A stretch of DNA of 64,000 nt, from assembly GCA_002509405.1 (NCBI GenBank), contig DAVO01000013.1:91511-155510 (forward strand), read 5' to 3'. Under the pieces are notes generated by a model. The model worked only from the letters and a program-made list of their open reading frames with translations, was not told the origin of the DNA and made no database searches. Below, piece by piece: positions 25,884 to 33,970 of this stretch. The translations under genes and the position numbers were made by a program. The DNA comes from Methanomassiliicoccaceae archaeon UBA72. Its GTDB lineage: Archaea > Thermoplasmatota > Thermoplasmata > Methanomassiliicoccales > Methanomethylophilaceae. The first letter of the stretch is position 1, and each line of letters begins with the position of its first letter.

Positions 25884-27028
25884 AGTAACGCCTTCATCAA
25901 TATCGGCAGGAGGCTCGCGAGATCCCGTTTCCTCATGTGGGAAACCACCGAGCTGGGCCTGTCCAGGTTTATTTCGTCCAGGACGCTCCGCACCGACTCG
26001 CGTGAGGCGATAGCGAAAGCTCTGTCAAGGTCTCCGTCCTCCAATTTAAGGTACGCCTTCCTGAGCCTATACCCGTTCCGCATCTCCGTGCCTGCCTCCG
26101 CCTTCCACCTTTTCTCGTATGCAGACAGCGCCTTCGCGGAGAAATCTCCCGATATGAACGATGATTCAGCAGTATCCTTCAGCGCGTCCGCGGATTTGAA
26201 AGCGGGATAAAGCCCCCCTCCCGATATCGGTTTGACCTGGCCTGCGGCGTCCCCTATGAGCATAATGCGCTCCCCGTAAGTCTTCGGCCGACCTCCCAGA
26301 GGTATCTTTCCCGAATATTTCCTGATTATCTGGGCGTCTTCCAGACCGGCCTTCTTCAAAAGCGCCTTCATGTATACCGCGGGGGGCCCGGCAGGCCACG
26401 AAGTGCACAGACCGACGCGGACGCTGTCTCCGAACGGGATCTCCCACGAGAAGAACCCCGGGGCTACCTCCGATCCCAGCCTGATATTTATCATGTCCTG
26501 CTCTTCGTATCTCTTACGCAGGTCCATCTGGAACCCGCGGACGTATTCCATGGGGCCGTTGCCGGCGCCCAGCGACATCGCCGTCGAAGAAGAGTGCCCG
26601 TCCGCCCCTATCAGAAGAGCGCATCCCGTCTCGCCTACGGTCGATCGTACCGTAACGTGACCGGCCGCCGTATGTCCGATGTATCGGTCTTTATACCTGT
26701 ATTCGGCCCCGAAGTCCGCCGCCCGCCATGCCATCCTGCGGTCCAGGTCGGCACGGTCTATCACGTTGGCCTTCGGCCAAGATGATCTGACGGACAGTTC
26801 GCCTCCCCCCGGAAAGAATACATTGGCCCCGTAGAGTTTGTTCAGGATGTCGGGGCGAACCCCGGAAAGCGTTATGACGTCGTCGGTCACCAGCCCGGCG
26901 CATTGGACGGGGAGGCCGGACTCGCGGTGCTCCTCGAGGACGAGTACGTCGCGGTCCCTGGCCAGTAGCTCGGCGGCCTTGCTGCCGGCCGGTCCGCCGC
27001 CGATGACGACGACGTCTCGCATGATCAT
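25880..27028 (-). CDS. Geranylgeranyl reductase family FAD protein
   Basis: A protein of about 382 residues. It has an N-terminal FAD Rossmann site, VVVIGGGPAGSKAAELLA, the GLPVQCAGLV segment, and the second FAD motif MLIGDAAGQVKPISGGG near residue 270. Family members hydrogenate the isoprenoid chains of archaeal lipids. An in-frame ATG at 27022 is an alternative start. It lies between transaldolase and the taw2 gene with overlapping ends on both sides. A second paralogue is at 1-604, so one of the two may have another substrate. Confidence 0.88.
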   Translation of the reverse strand: MIMRDVVVIGGGPAGSKAAELLARDRDVLVLEEHRESGLPVQCAGLVTDDVITLSGVRPDILNKLYGANVFFPGGGELSVRSSWPKANVIDRADLDRRMAWRAADFGAEYRYKDRYIGHTAAGHVTVRSTVGETGCALLIGADGHSSSTAMSLGAGNGPMEYVRGFQMDLRKRYEEQDMINIRLGSEVAPGFFSWEIPFGDSVRVGLCTSWPAGPPAVYMKALLKKAGLEDAQIIRKYSGKIPLGGRPKTYGERIMLIGDAAGQVKPISGGGLYPAFKSADALKDTAESSFISGDFSAKALSAYEKRWKAEAGTEMRNGYRLRKAYLKLEDGDLDRAFAIASRESVRSVLDEINLDRPSSVVSHMRKRDLASLLPILMKALL

Positions 27029-27672
27029 TTCTTCTTGGTCCTCTCGTAATCGGAGATGAACTTGGCGATGCCTTCGTCCGTCTTCGGGTGGGCGACCATC
27101 TTAAGAAGGATGTCGTATGGGATCGTCGCGATGTCGCATCCAGCAAGGGCTGCGTCCAGAACGTGTACGGGGCTCCTTATGCTGGCGGCTATCACTTGGG
27201 TGTCGTAGCTGTAGTTGTCGAAAACTCCGCATATCTGGTCGAGAAGGTCGGTACCGTACATACCTATGTCGTCCAGACGGCCGATGAACGGGGATACGTA
27301 TTTCGCTCCGGCCTTGGCGGCCAACAGCGCCTGCTGGGGCGAGAATATCAGAGTCATGTTGACATCGATGCCCTCGGAGGAGAGGACCTTGGTGGCCTTC
27401 AGGGAGTCGATGCACATCGGGAGCTTGACGTTGATGTTTTTGTGTATCTTGGAAAGCTCCCTTCCCTCATCGACCATGTCCTCCCATTTCGGGGACATGG
27501 CCTCGGCAGATATGGGGCCGTCTACAATCTTCGCGATCTCCCTTACCCTCGTCCTTACGTCCGTGCCTTCCTTGGCGATGAGGCTGGGGTTCGTGGTGAC
27601 TCCGTCGAGGATGCCCCAGCTGTTAATCTCCTTTATCATTTCCAGATTCGCGGTGTCTATGAATATCTTCAT
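27025..27672 (-). CDS. tal: Transaldolase / fructose-6-phosphate aldolase family (TalC/MipB)
   Basis: A 215-residue single-domain aldolase of the small transaldolase family. It begins MKIFIDTANLEMIKEI, has GVTTNPSLIAKEG, VKLPMC with the region before the Schiff-base lysine, and SPFIGRLDDIGMYGTDL. It probably acts in the non-oxidative pentose phosphate pathway with the two transketolase halves encoded immediately upstream. Transaldolase and fructose-6-phosphate aldolase activity cannot be told apart with certainty here. Confidence 0.92.
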   Translation of the reverse strand: MKIFIDTANLEMIKEINSWGILDGVTTNPSLIAKEGTDVRTRVREIAKIVDGPISAEAMSPKWEDMVDEGRELSKIHKNINVKLPMCIDSLKATKVLSSEGIDVNMTLIFSPQQALLAAKAGAKYVSPFIGRLDDIGMYGTDLLDQICGVFDNYSYDTQVIAASIRSPVHVLDAALAGCDIATIPYDILLKMVAHPKTDEGIAKFISDYERTKKK

Positions 27673-27676
27673 GTCA

Positions 27677-28612
27677 TCATCCCTTCTTCACTGCTTTACG
27701 GGCGGCTTCCGCTATATCGCCCGATGTGAGCTTGTATTTAACGAATAACTCGGCCGGTGACCCCGACTCTCCGAATAAGTCCCCCGTACCTATCCTGAAT
27801 ACGGGAGACGGCAGCTCTTCAGACAGCAGCTCCGATACAGCGGAGCCGAGACCTCCTATGATGCTGTGCTCTTCCGCTGTCACTGCGCATCCCGTCTTGG
27901 AGACGGATGCGATGACTGTCTCCCTGTCGAGAGGTTTTATCGTCGAAACATTGACGACCTCCGCAGACACGCCCTCTTTTTCCAGTTCCTCCGCGGCCTC
28001 CATACAGTTGAACACCATCTGCCCGGTTCCGAACAGTGTGACGTCCTTCCCTTCACGGAGCACCTTGGCCCTGCCTACGATGAATTTCTCGCCCTCTTCG
28101 CTTATTATGGGGACCGGCGAACGCCCCATCCTCATGTAGACCGGGCCGTCGTAATCTGCTATCGCGATCGTGGCCGCATATGTCTCATACGCGTCGGCGG
28201 GGCATATTACGGTCATGTTCGGCATGGTGCGCATGAGCGAAATGTCCTCGAGCGCCTGATGCGTCGCTCCGTCCTCTCCGACGCTGATACCGCAGTGTGT
28301 CGCGACGATTTTGACGTTGAGCTCGGGGTACGCCACGCATAGCCTGACCTGCTCCCAGCACCGTCCGGTTGCGAAAACGCCGAAAGTAGATGCAAAAACA
28401 GTCTTACCTTCAGCGGCGAGTCCGGAGGACACCCCGATCATGTTCTGCTCGGCTATGCCTATCTCCACAAACCGTTCGGGGCAGGCCTTTTTGAATTCCG
28501 ATGTTTTGGTGGAGCCGGCGAGATCCGCATCCAATACGACGATGTTTTCCCGTTTTGCAAGGTCCCTCAGGGCCTTTCCGAAATAGTCGCGTTGCGCTAG
28601 CATCTGGCTCAT
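27677..28612 (-). CDS. tktB: Transketolase, C-terminal subunit
   Basis: A 311-residue protein equal to the pyrimidine-binding and C-terminal domains of transketolase. The thiamine-activating glutamate lies in RFVEIGIAEQNMIGVSSGLA, and GEDGATHQALEDISLMRTMPN is the usual transketolase histidine region. Archaea often encode transketolase as two chains. It overlaps the upstream N-terminal subunit gene by four bases and lies four bases before tal. Confidence 0.94.
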   Translation of the reverse strand: MSQMLAQRDYFGKALRDLAKRENIVVLDADLAGSTKTSEFKKACPERFVEIGIAEQNMIGVSSGLAAEGKTVFASTFGVFATGRCWEQVRLCVAYPELNVKIVATHCGISVGEDGATHQALEDISLMRTMPNMTVICPADAYETYAATIAIADYDGPVYMRMGRSPVPIISEEGEKFIVGRAKVLREGKDVTLFGTGQMVFNCMEAAEELEKEGVSAEVVNVSTIKPLDRETVIASVSKTGCAVTAEEHSIIGGLGSAVSELLSEELPSPVFRIGTGDLFGESGSPAELFVKYKLTSGDIAEAARKAVKKG

Positions 28613-29451
28613 CTGCAGGACCTCATCGCTTGCTCTAGTTCGTTCTCTGCGCAGATTTTTTCATCGGCATTGCAGCTCTTGCCGTGGAATGCAACGTTAT
28701 TCTCCATGAACGAGACCCCTTTGCCTTTCACGGTGTTCGTTATTATAACCGTAGGCCTCGACCGGGCCCTCTTGGCCAATGTGCAGGCTTCGATCAGCTT
28801 CGCGATGTTGTGGCCGTCTACTGTGATGACCCTCCATCCGAAGGCCTCCCACTTGCGTTGGAGGGGCTCCAGGCCCATCACTTCCTCGGTGCATCCGGAT
28901 ATCTGAAGGCGGTTGCGGTCAACAAAGAGCACCAAATTATTGAGTTTGTATTGGGACGCGAACATCGCCGCCTCCCAGTTCATGCCGCTCTGCAGCTCGC
29001 CGTCACCGACGAGGCAGTAAACCCTGTGCTTCTTGCCGTCCATCTTGGCGGCCAGCGCAAATCCGCAGGCCATGCTGAGGCCCTGTCCGAGGGATCCTGT
29101 GGACATCTCTACGCCGGGCAGCTTCCCGCGGACCGGGTGGCCCTGCAATCTGCTGTTCATCTTTCTGAGGGTCATCAGCTCCTCGACCGGGAAGTAACCG
29201 GACTCGGCCAGCGACGCGTAGAGAATGGGCGCGACGTGTCCTTTGGAAAGGATGAACCTGTCCCGTCCATCCCATGAGGGGTCGGAGGGGCGATGGTTCA
29301 TGACCCTGAAATAAAGCACTGCCATAAGGTCGGCGGACGACAGGGAGCCTCCAGGATGCCCGGACCCGGCCTCGGAGGTCATCTCGATAACATGGAACCT
29401 AAGCCTGTTTGCGATCTCTTTAAGCTCCATTTCGCTTTTTGCCAACCACAT
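28609..29451 (-). CDS. tktA: Transketolase, N-terminal subunit
   Basis: A 280-residue protein with the thiamine diphosphate domain. Visible are SGHPGGSLSSADLMAVLYF, SKGHVAPILYASLAE, MSTGSLGQGLSMACGFALA and the metal/diphosphate motif GDGELQSGMNWEAAMFA. The start is probably the ATG at 29451; a GTG one codon earlier and an ATG eight codons on are alternatives. It pairs with the next gene to make the ketol-transferring enzyme of pentose synthesis, which also supplies sugars for nucleotides. Confidence 0.94.
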   Translation of the reverse strand: MWLAKSEMELKEIANRLRFHVIEMTSEAGSGHPGGSLSSADLMAVLYFRVMNHRPSDPSWDGRDRFILSKGHVAPILYASLAESGYFPVEELMTLRKMNSRLQGHPVRGKLPGVEMSTGSLGQGLSMACGFALAAKMDGKKHRVYCLVGDGELQSGMNWEAAMFASQYKLNNLVLFVDRNRLQISGCTEEVMGLEPLQRKWEAFGWRVITVDGHNIAKLIEACTLAKRARSRPTVIITNTVKGKGVSFMENNVAFHGKSCNADEKICAENELEQAMRSCR

Positions 29452-29459
29452 CACCGAAA

Positions 29460-30197
29460 TCAGTCGCTCTCTATCCTCGGAGCCAGGAGGTAATCCACTC
29501 TGCCTTTTCCTTCCGCAATCTCAAACCTTATGTTTATGGGGTAGTCCTTGTCGAGCTCGATGTTCACGACCGTGCCTGCGGGGATCGCCTTGACAAGGTT
29601 CGCGAAGTAATCGAGGGGGAAGAGACTGCAGTATGTGCCTTCGGCCTCGAGTCTTTCGAGCTTGTCCTTAGGCACCACGAGGCTTGCGGAATCCGTGTCG
29701 CCTTCGCAGGAGAGTTCGAACCCTTCGGGGCTGGCCGTGAGGGCTATATGGTCTGATATCGTCTCGGATGCGCGGATGCCCTGCTGGAGCTCATCCACTG
29801 CGATCCTCACCTTGGCAGAGAGGGAGAGCTGCGGGACCTTCGGGTCGTTCATCCCCGATGTGTCCACGAGGTGCATGCGGCGTGTGATGTTCCCGACCTT
29901 GAAGACCAGTTTGCCGTGGTCCTCGTCCTGCTCGATCGTGATGATGTCGCCCGACGATGCCAATTTAAGGACGCTTTTCACCTTGTCGAGGTCGAGTCCT
30001 ATCTCCGTCTCGTCGGCAACGTACGATTCGAACGCACCGGCCTCCACGCGCAGCTCTATCATCGCGACGTGGGCGGGGTCGACGGCCTTCAGGCTCATTC
30101 CCTCTGGATCCACTGTGAATTTAACCTCGTCAATAAGCGTGGAAACGATATTTACGAGCCCCTTCATCGTATCGGACTTTATCTCTGCCTTGAACAT
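29460..30197 (-). CDS. pcn: DNA polymerase sliding clamp (PCNA)
   Basis: A 245-residue clamp that encircles DNA and tethers polymerase, FEN1, ligase and other proteins. It begins MFKAEIKSDTMKGLVN; the family segments DPEGMSLKAVDPAHVAMIEL, the LKLASSGDIITI interdomain region and the C-terminal PINIRFEIAEGKGRVDYLLAPRI are clear. I choose the ATG at 30197, behind GAAGGTG, over an upstream ATG inside tfs. It sits with tfs and sugar-phosphate genes in one operon. Confidence 0.95.
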   Translation of the reverse strand: MFKAEIKSDTMKGLVNIVSTLIDEVKFTVDPEGMSLKAVDPAHVAMIELRVEAGAFESYVADETEIGLDLDKVKSVLKLASSGDIITIEQDEDHGKLVFKVGNITRRMHLVDTSGMNDPKVPQLSLSAKVRIAVDELQQGIRASETISDHIALTASPEGFELSCEGDTDSASLVVPKDKLERLEAEGTYCSLFPLDYFANLVKAIPAGTVVNIELDKDYPINIRFEIAEGKGRVDYLLAPRIESD

Positions 30198-30217
30198 TGT
30201 TTCACCTTCTGGCTTGC

Positions 30218-30586
30218 TCAATATTCTCTCCAGGAATGATTACATTTGCAGCAACGGTATATCCTGGTTTCTGGTTCATCGGCGGCACGGGTCTGCCTTA
30301 TGACGAAGTAGGCCTCCGTATGGGCGCAGAGAGGACACGCGATGCGGGTCTTTGGAAGTGTCGCCACGTCCTCCTTTATCACGGTCGTTTCCTTGTCGTT
30401 GGAGCCGGTGACTATCACGTGCGACTTCCCGATTTCCTTTTCTTCGCCGCATGAACTGCAGACGTACTTCCCTTCGTTGGGGAACATCAAAGATCCGCAC
30501 TGAGAACAAAACAAGCTATCACTGGTATCCCCATTGGATGACGATATTAATAAGTTATCACGCGCACGAGCAGAGGTTTTCTTCAT
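30218..30586 (-). CDS. tfs: Transcription factor S (TFS, transcript cleavage factor)
   Basis: A 122-residue protein related to TFIIS and RPB9. The N-terminal ribbon has CSQC and CSSC; the C-terminal ribbon has CPLC and CCKC. The acidic finger RAADEPETRIYRC contains the Asp-Glu pair that reactivates stalled RNA polymerase by cleaving the nascent RNA. The start overlaps the upstream gene as ATGA, giving a serine-rich leader of about 25 residues before the first ribbon. It precedes pcn. Confidence 0.94.
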   Translation of the reverse strand: MKKTSARARDNLLISSSNGDTSDSLFCSQCGSLMFPNEGKYVCSSCGEEKEIGKSHVIVTGSNDKETTVIKEDVATLPKTRIACPLCAHTEAYFVIRQTRAADEPETRIYRCCKCNHSWREY

Positions 30587-31380
30587 CTCTTCTGTGCGTC
30601 TTCTCTGCCGTTGTTACGGACCTCAGAGCGCCTGAGTATGTCTGAAAACGGGCTCTGGCTCTTTTCGGAGGATGAAGATGTCGGGGTTGCTCCCTCGCCC
30701 ACGGTCGTCGTAACTGCCTGGACGGTGGTGGTGACAGGTTTCTTCTTCATTGGCATGGCGGCGGTGCGCTGCCTGGCATCCGGTACGGCGCTGACCGCCG
30801 AATCCCTCACCGATTCGCAGTCGTTGTAGGACTCGAACCCCAGCTTCTTGCCCTTCTCATAAAGCTCCACGGACCTTGCCATGGGCCTTATCGCCGAATA
30901 AACCGCACCGGAAGCTATCAGAGAGGTTGCCTCGCGACGGTAAAGCCCTGAAAGCGAACCTCCTATGCAACCGAAGGCGACCATGATGCCCAGGGGCGTC
31001 AGGGACAGCTCCGCGGTCCCGGGATTGAAAAACAATTCGAGGTAAATCCCGGCCCTCCAGTATATTCCCGTCAATGTTCCGGCTGCCGCATCCACAGCCG
31101 TGTTCGGAAACCCCGCAGGGCCGAGAAGGTAATAAGAAGCGGCCATTACGGCCAGCATGAGGCTGCCTCCTCCTATGGAGGATGAAATGGCCCCCTTGAT
31201 GAAAGACCCCGATCTGCGTCCGGCATAATAGCCGGCTATCGCCGGGCCGATGAAGGGGATCCACCACAGCACCGCGGCCAGAGCGAAACCTCCGGCTACA
31301 GACCTGACTACGCTATACGGCGAGTTGCCGACTGAACCGCCGGCATCCTTGGCCGACGAAACCTTACGAGTAGCTTGCAT
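30583..31380 (-). CDS. Membrane protein of unknown function with disordered tail
   Basis: A 265-residue protein, not recognised with confidence. Residues from about 25 to 165 contain four hydrophobic stretches with glycine-rich turns (FIGPAIAGYYAGRR and SSSIGGGSLMLAV), a pattern like small DUF5518-type membrane proteins. The last 90 residues are Ser/Thr/Pro-rich and basic and probably disordered. The ATG at 31380 lies behind GGGGAATCGGG and about 35 bases after TTATTAAAT. It heads the operon continuing with tfs and pcn. Function unknown. Confidence 0.7.
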   Translation of the reverse strand: MQATRKVSSAKDAGGSVGNSPYSVVRSVAGGFALAAVLWWIPFIGPAIAGYYAGRRSGSFIKGAISSSIGGGSLMLAVMAASYYLLGPAGFPNTAVDAAAGTLTGIYWRAGIYLELFFNPGTAELSLTPLGIMVAFGCIGGSLSGLYRREATSLIASGAVYSAIRPMARSVELYEKGKKLGFESYNDCESVRDSAVSAVPDARQRTAAMPMKKKPVTTTVQAVTTTVGEGATPTSSSSEKSQSPFSDILRRSEVRNNGREDAQKR

Positions 31381-31443
31381 CCCGATTCCCCTTATTCCTT
31401 CTGCATTTAATAACTTTGGGTCCGAATAACGATGCAAAGTTTA

Positions 31444-32520
31444 TCAGCTAGCGGATTTCCCACCATGCCTGGCTCTCTGTTTTTCAGACTTTCTTACCGT
31501 TGCCAGTATTTCCTCGCCCTGGACCGAGCCGTCCGTGACGCTTTCCTCGCTGTACCTGAGGACGGCCCATCCTTCGGACCTGAGCCTGTCGTCGAGGGAA
31601 TCCCCGTCACTCTCCGGTTGAACGAAAACGGCAACCCTGGGCGCCACGAAAGCTATCTGTATCCCGTGCTCTCCGTAATTCTTCCTGCACCTGAGCCCCT
31701 TGTTGAAGGCCGCCCTCCTCACGAGGGCCTCGGGGGAGTTGTCGGTGTAGATGTCGCGAAGGTCCTGAACCTCCTCCTCTGAAACCGTTCCCGATGTCTG
31801 CCCAATATCACAACTCCCGACAGGGGAGGTTTCGCCCGGCCTTTCCGACAGGCCCTCCGGAATCGCAGAGGGGACCTCGGGAATATCTTCATGCAGATCA
31901 TATGCCGGCGAGCATGCGGAGAACGTTCCTTCGTCCTGACCTGGTTCATAGGCCGTAACCTTCGCATCACCGGTATCCTCTCCGGGGCCGCACACCAACA
32001 TGACGACCGAGGCGGACAACACCCATACCAACGATGCGATTATGAACCCCAGCCCGCAGAGTACTTCGAAATAATAGGTGGCTGCGATGAGGAGTGCCAG
32101 AACCGCTGAGACCACGGACGGGATATATTCTCCGCCCGCCGATCTTGCAAAAACATCCGCCAGGGCCGCCAGGGCAATAAATGACGCGAATATCCAGAAG
32201 AGATCCTCCCCGACGCCTGTTCCCTCTAGCCCCATAACTGCAAGCGTGATCCCCGCGAGGACGGACAGCACGCAACCGATAAGATTGGCTGGCCCCCGGC
32301 GGCGCGCCGCGAAACCCAATCCGAATATAGCACCCAGAATTCCTGCCGGCACGAGGCCGGCCCTGTATATGCCTTCGGCCAAAAGCTCGGATGTGCGGCT
32401 GGTCCCCGCTATCCATGTGCCGATGTGGTCCGATGCCGCTAAAAAAGAAATCGCGTAAACCGTTACCGCAAGGATTCCGAAGAACCCATAATAGCTGGCG
32501 CTGCTTCGAGTGTATCCCAT
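31444..32520 (-). CDS. Six-helix membrane protein with C-terminal degenerate Vsr/DUF559-like domain
   Basis: A 358-residue protein. Hydrophobic segments lie near 11-29, 51-70, 80-98, 106-125, 133-151 and 153-177. An acidic linker follows to about 255. Residues 260-325 resemble the Vsr/DUF559 endonuclease fold: SPEALVRRA, GLRCRKNYGEHGIQIAF, RVAVFV, then GWAVLRYSEE. The catalytic aspartate of the usual PD motif aligns with Q288 and the HGCFWH zinc segment is missing, so nuclease activity is doubtful. Function unknown. A TATA-like box at 32542-32550 implies a leaderless message. Confidence 0.65.
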   Translation of the reverse strand: MGYTRSSASYYGFFGILAVTVYAISFLAASDHIGTWIAGTSRTSELLAEGIYRAGLVPAGILGAIFGLGFAARRRGPANLIGCVLSVLAGITLAVMGLEGTGVGEDLFWIFASFIALAALADVFARSAGGEYIPSVVSAVLALLIAATYYFEVLCGLGFIIASLVWVLSASVVMLVCGPGEDTGDAKVTAYEPGQDEGTFSACSPAYDLHEDIPEVPSAIPEGLSERPGETSPVGSCDIGQTSGTVSEEEVQDLRDIYTDNSPEALVRRAAFNKGLRCRKNYGEHGIQIAFVAPRVAVFVQPESDGDSLDDRLRSEGWAVLRYSEESVTDGSVQGEEILATVRKSEKQRARHGGKSAS

Positions 32521-32575
32521 GAATGTTGTAACGCATTCTCCTATATTTTAACTTGTGGCACATTGATTTTTAGCG

Positions 32576-32654
32576 CTATCGCAGCATATAGCCCGGGCAT
32601 AAGGAAACTAAATATACAGCGATAGGTTAGCCAGTTTAAGACGGGTTATGCCCG
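32576..32654. promoter_or_regulatory. Nested inverted repeats around the promoter of the aCPSF2-like gene
   Basis: CGGGCATAA (32594-32602) is exactly complementary to TTATGCCCG (32646-32654). CTATCGC (32576-32582) is complementary to GCGATAG (32619-32625), and AAACT (32605-32609) to AGTTT (32633-32637). A TATA-like box, TAAATATA, is at 32609-32616, inside the outer repeat. The 212-base gap between divergent genes holds nothing else I can name and no tRNA fits. It could be an operator or a structured RNA. Confidence 0.45.
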
Positions 32655-32732
32655 CTCCGATTCACAGTCAAAGGAGAGGCGTTAGGCCCCTTCTTTTCAC
32701 AGCCTATGGCAAAATAACAAAGGAGAATGACA

Positions 32733-33968
32733 ATGAAAGTAAAATATCAATTCTTGGGCGGTGCAGACATAGTCGGCCGCATGGGACTCACAATGGAGGG
32801 CCCTAAGAAGACGATCCTGATCGAATACGGCATGAGCCCTTCGAAGCCGCCCGAATATCCTATGCCAGCACCCCGTGTCGACCACGTGTTCCTGACCCAC
32901 GCCCACTTGGATCACTGCGGGATGGTCCCGGTTGTCTGCGGCAGGCAGAACTGCGAGCTTTTCACGACACCTGTGACCGCAGAGGTCGGGGAGCTGCTCA
33001 TGAACGACTCCCTCAAGATAGCCAAGGCCGAGGACTATCCTCAGCCATACACCGCAAGCGACGTGGACCGCACGATGAGGAACGTGGTTCCTTTGACTTT
33101 CGGGGATACGATCGAGATCGGCAGGGCCGATGTTACGCTCTACTCCGCAGGACACATCCCGGGCGCGTCCATGTTCCTTTTCGAAGGCGACACGACGACG
33201 CTATACAGCGGCGACATACACACCGCTGACCAGCGGCTGGTATCCGGGGCGAAGCCCGTGGGATGCGAGACGCTGTTCGTGGAAGGGACCTACGGCGGGC
33301 GCAACCATCCTCCCAGGAGCGAGACCGAAGTCCGTTTCTTAAACAAGGTGCGCGAGGTCGTGGAAAGAGGCGGCAAATGCATCATACCGTGCTTCGCAAT
33401 CGGTAGGACCCAGGAGATCATGCTTCTGCTCAAGGACCTCAAATACGAAATGTGGGTCGACGGCATGGGCCGCTCGGTCACGCGCATGTTCCTGGACTAT
33501 CCTGAATACCTGCGCGACCCAAAGAAGCTGAAGGCCGCGAAGAGGAACTTCAATACAGTCAAGAACTCCAACATGAGACGCAACGCTTCCAGGGGGCAGG
33601 TCATCGTCACCACCGGCGGGATGCTGGACGGCGGACCCGTCCTCGGATATGTGAACAACGTCAAGAACGACCCGAAGAGCGCAATCCTCATAGTCGGATA
33701 CCAAGCCGAAGATACGAACGGAAGAATGCTGCTCGAGCAGGGCAGCATGGTCATCGACGGCGAATCGTACAAGATAGAGTGCGAGGTGGAGAGGTTCGAT
33801 TTCTCTGCCCATGCGGACCACAGCGAGATAGTCGACTTCATCCAGAAGTGCGACCCCAAGAATGTGATCTTCATGCACTCGGAGGTCAGGGAGCTGTTCC
33901 TTCCGGACCTGCAGGACTATAACGTCATACTGCCCGAACTGGGACAGAATTTCGAACTGGAAGTGTGA
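32733..33968 (+). CDS. Beta-CASP metallo-beta-lactamase ribonuclease (aCPSF2-like)
   Basis: A 411-residue nuclease of the metallo-beta-lactamase/beta-CASP family, without KH domains. The metal site is THAHLDHCG near residue 55; SAGHIPGASMFLFEG and YSGDIHT follow, and the beta-CASP part has FAIGRTQEIMLLL and VTTGGMLDGGP, ending with DFSAHADHSEI. Family members are 5' exonucleases or endonucleases in RNA decay and transcript end formation. The ATG at 32733 lies seven bases after AAAGGAG; an ATG two codons earlier is less well spaced. Leader of roughly 90 bases. Confidence 0.9.
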   Translation: MKVKYQFLGGADIVGRMGLTMEGPKKTILIEYGMSPSKPPEYPMPAPRVDHVFLTHAHLDHCGMVPVVCGRQNCELFTTPVTAEVGELLMNDSLKIAKAEDYPQPYTASDVDRTMRNVVPLTFGDTIEIGRADVTLYSAGHIPGASMFLFEGDTTTLYSGDIHTADQRLVSGAKPVGCETLFVEGTYGGRNHPPRSETEVRFLNKVREVVERGGKCIIPCFAIGRTQEIMLLLKDLKYEMWVDGMGRSVTRMFLDYPEYLRDPKKLKAAKRNFNTVKNSNMRRNASRGQVIVTTGGMLDGGPVLGYVNNVKNDPKSAILIVGYQAEDTNGRMLLEQGSMVIDGESYKIECEVERFDFSAHADHSEIVDFIQKCDPKNVIFMHSEVRELFLPDLQDYNVILPELGQNFELEV

Positions 33969-33970
33969 AA

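Noticed and set aside
32521..32732. Possible tRNA or SRP-type RNA in the gap before the aCPSF2-like gene
   Set aside because: The inverted repeats do not give a cloverleaf, no T-loop or CCA end is found, and no box C/D motifs are present. Kept only as an unexplained repeat structure.
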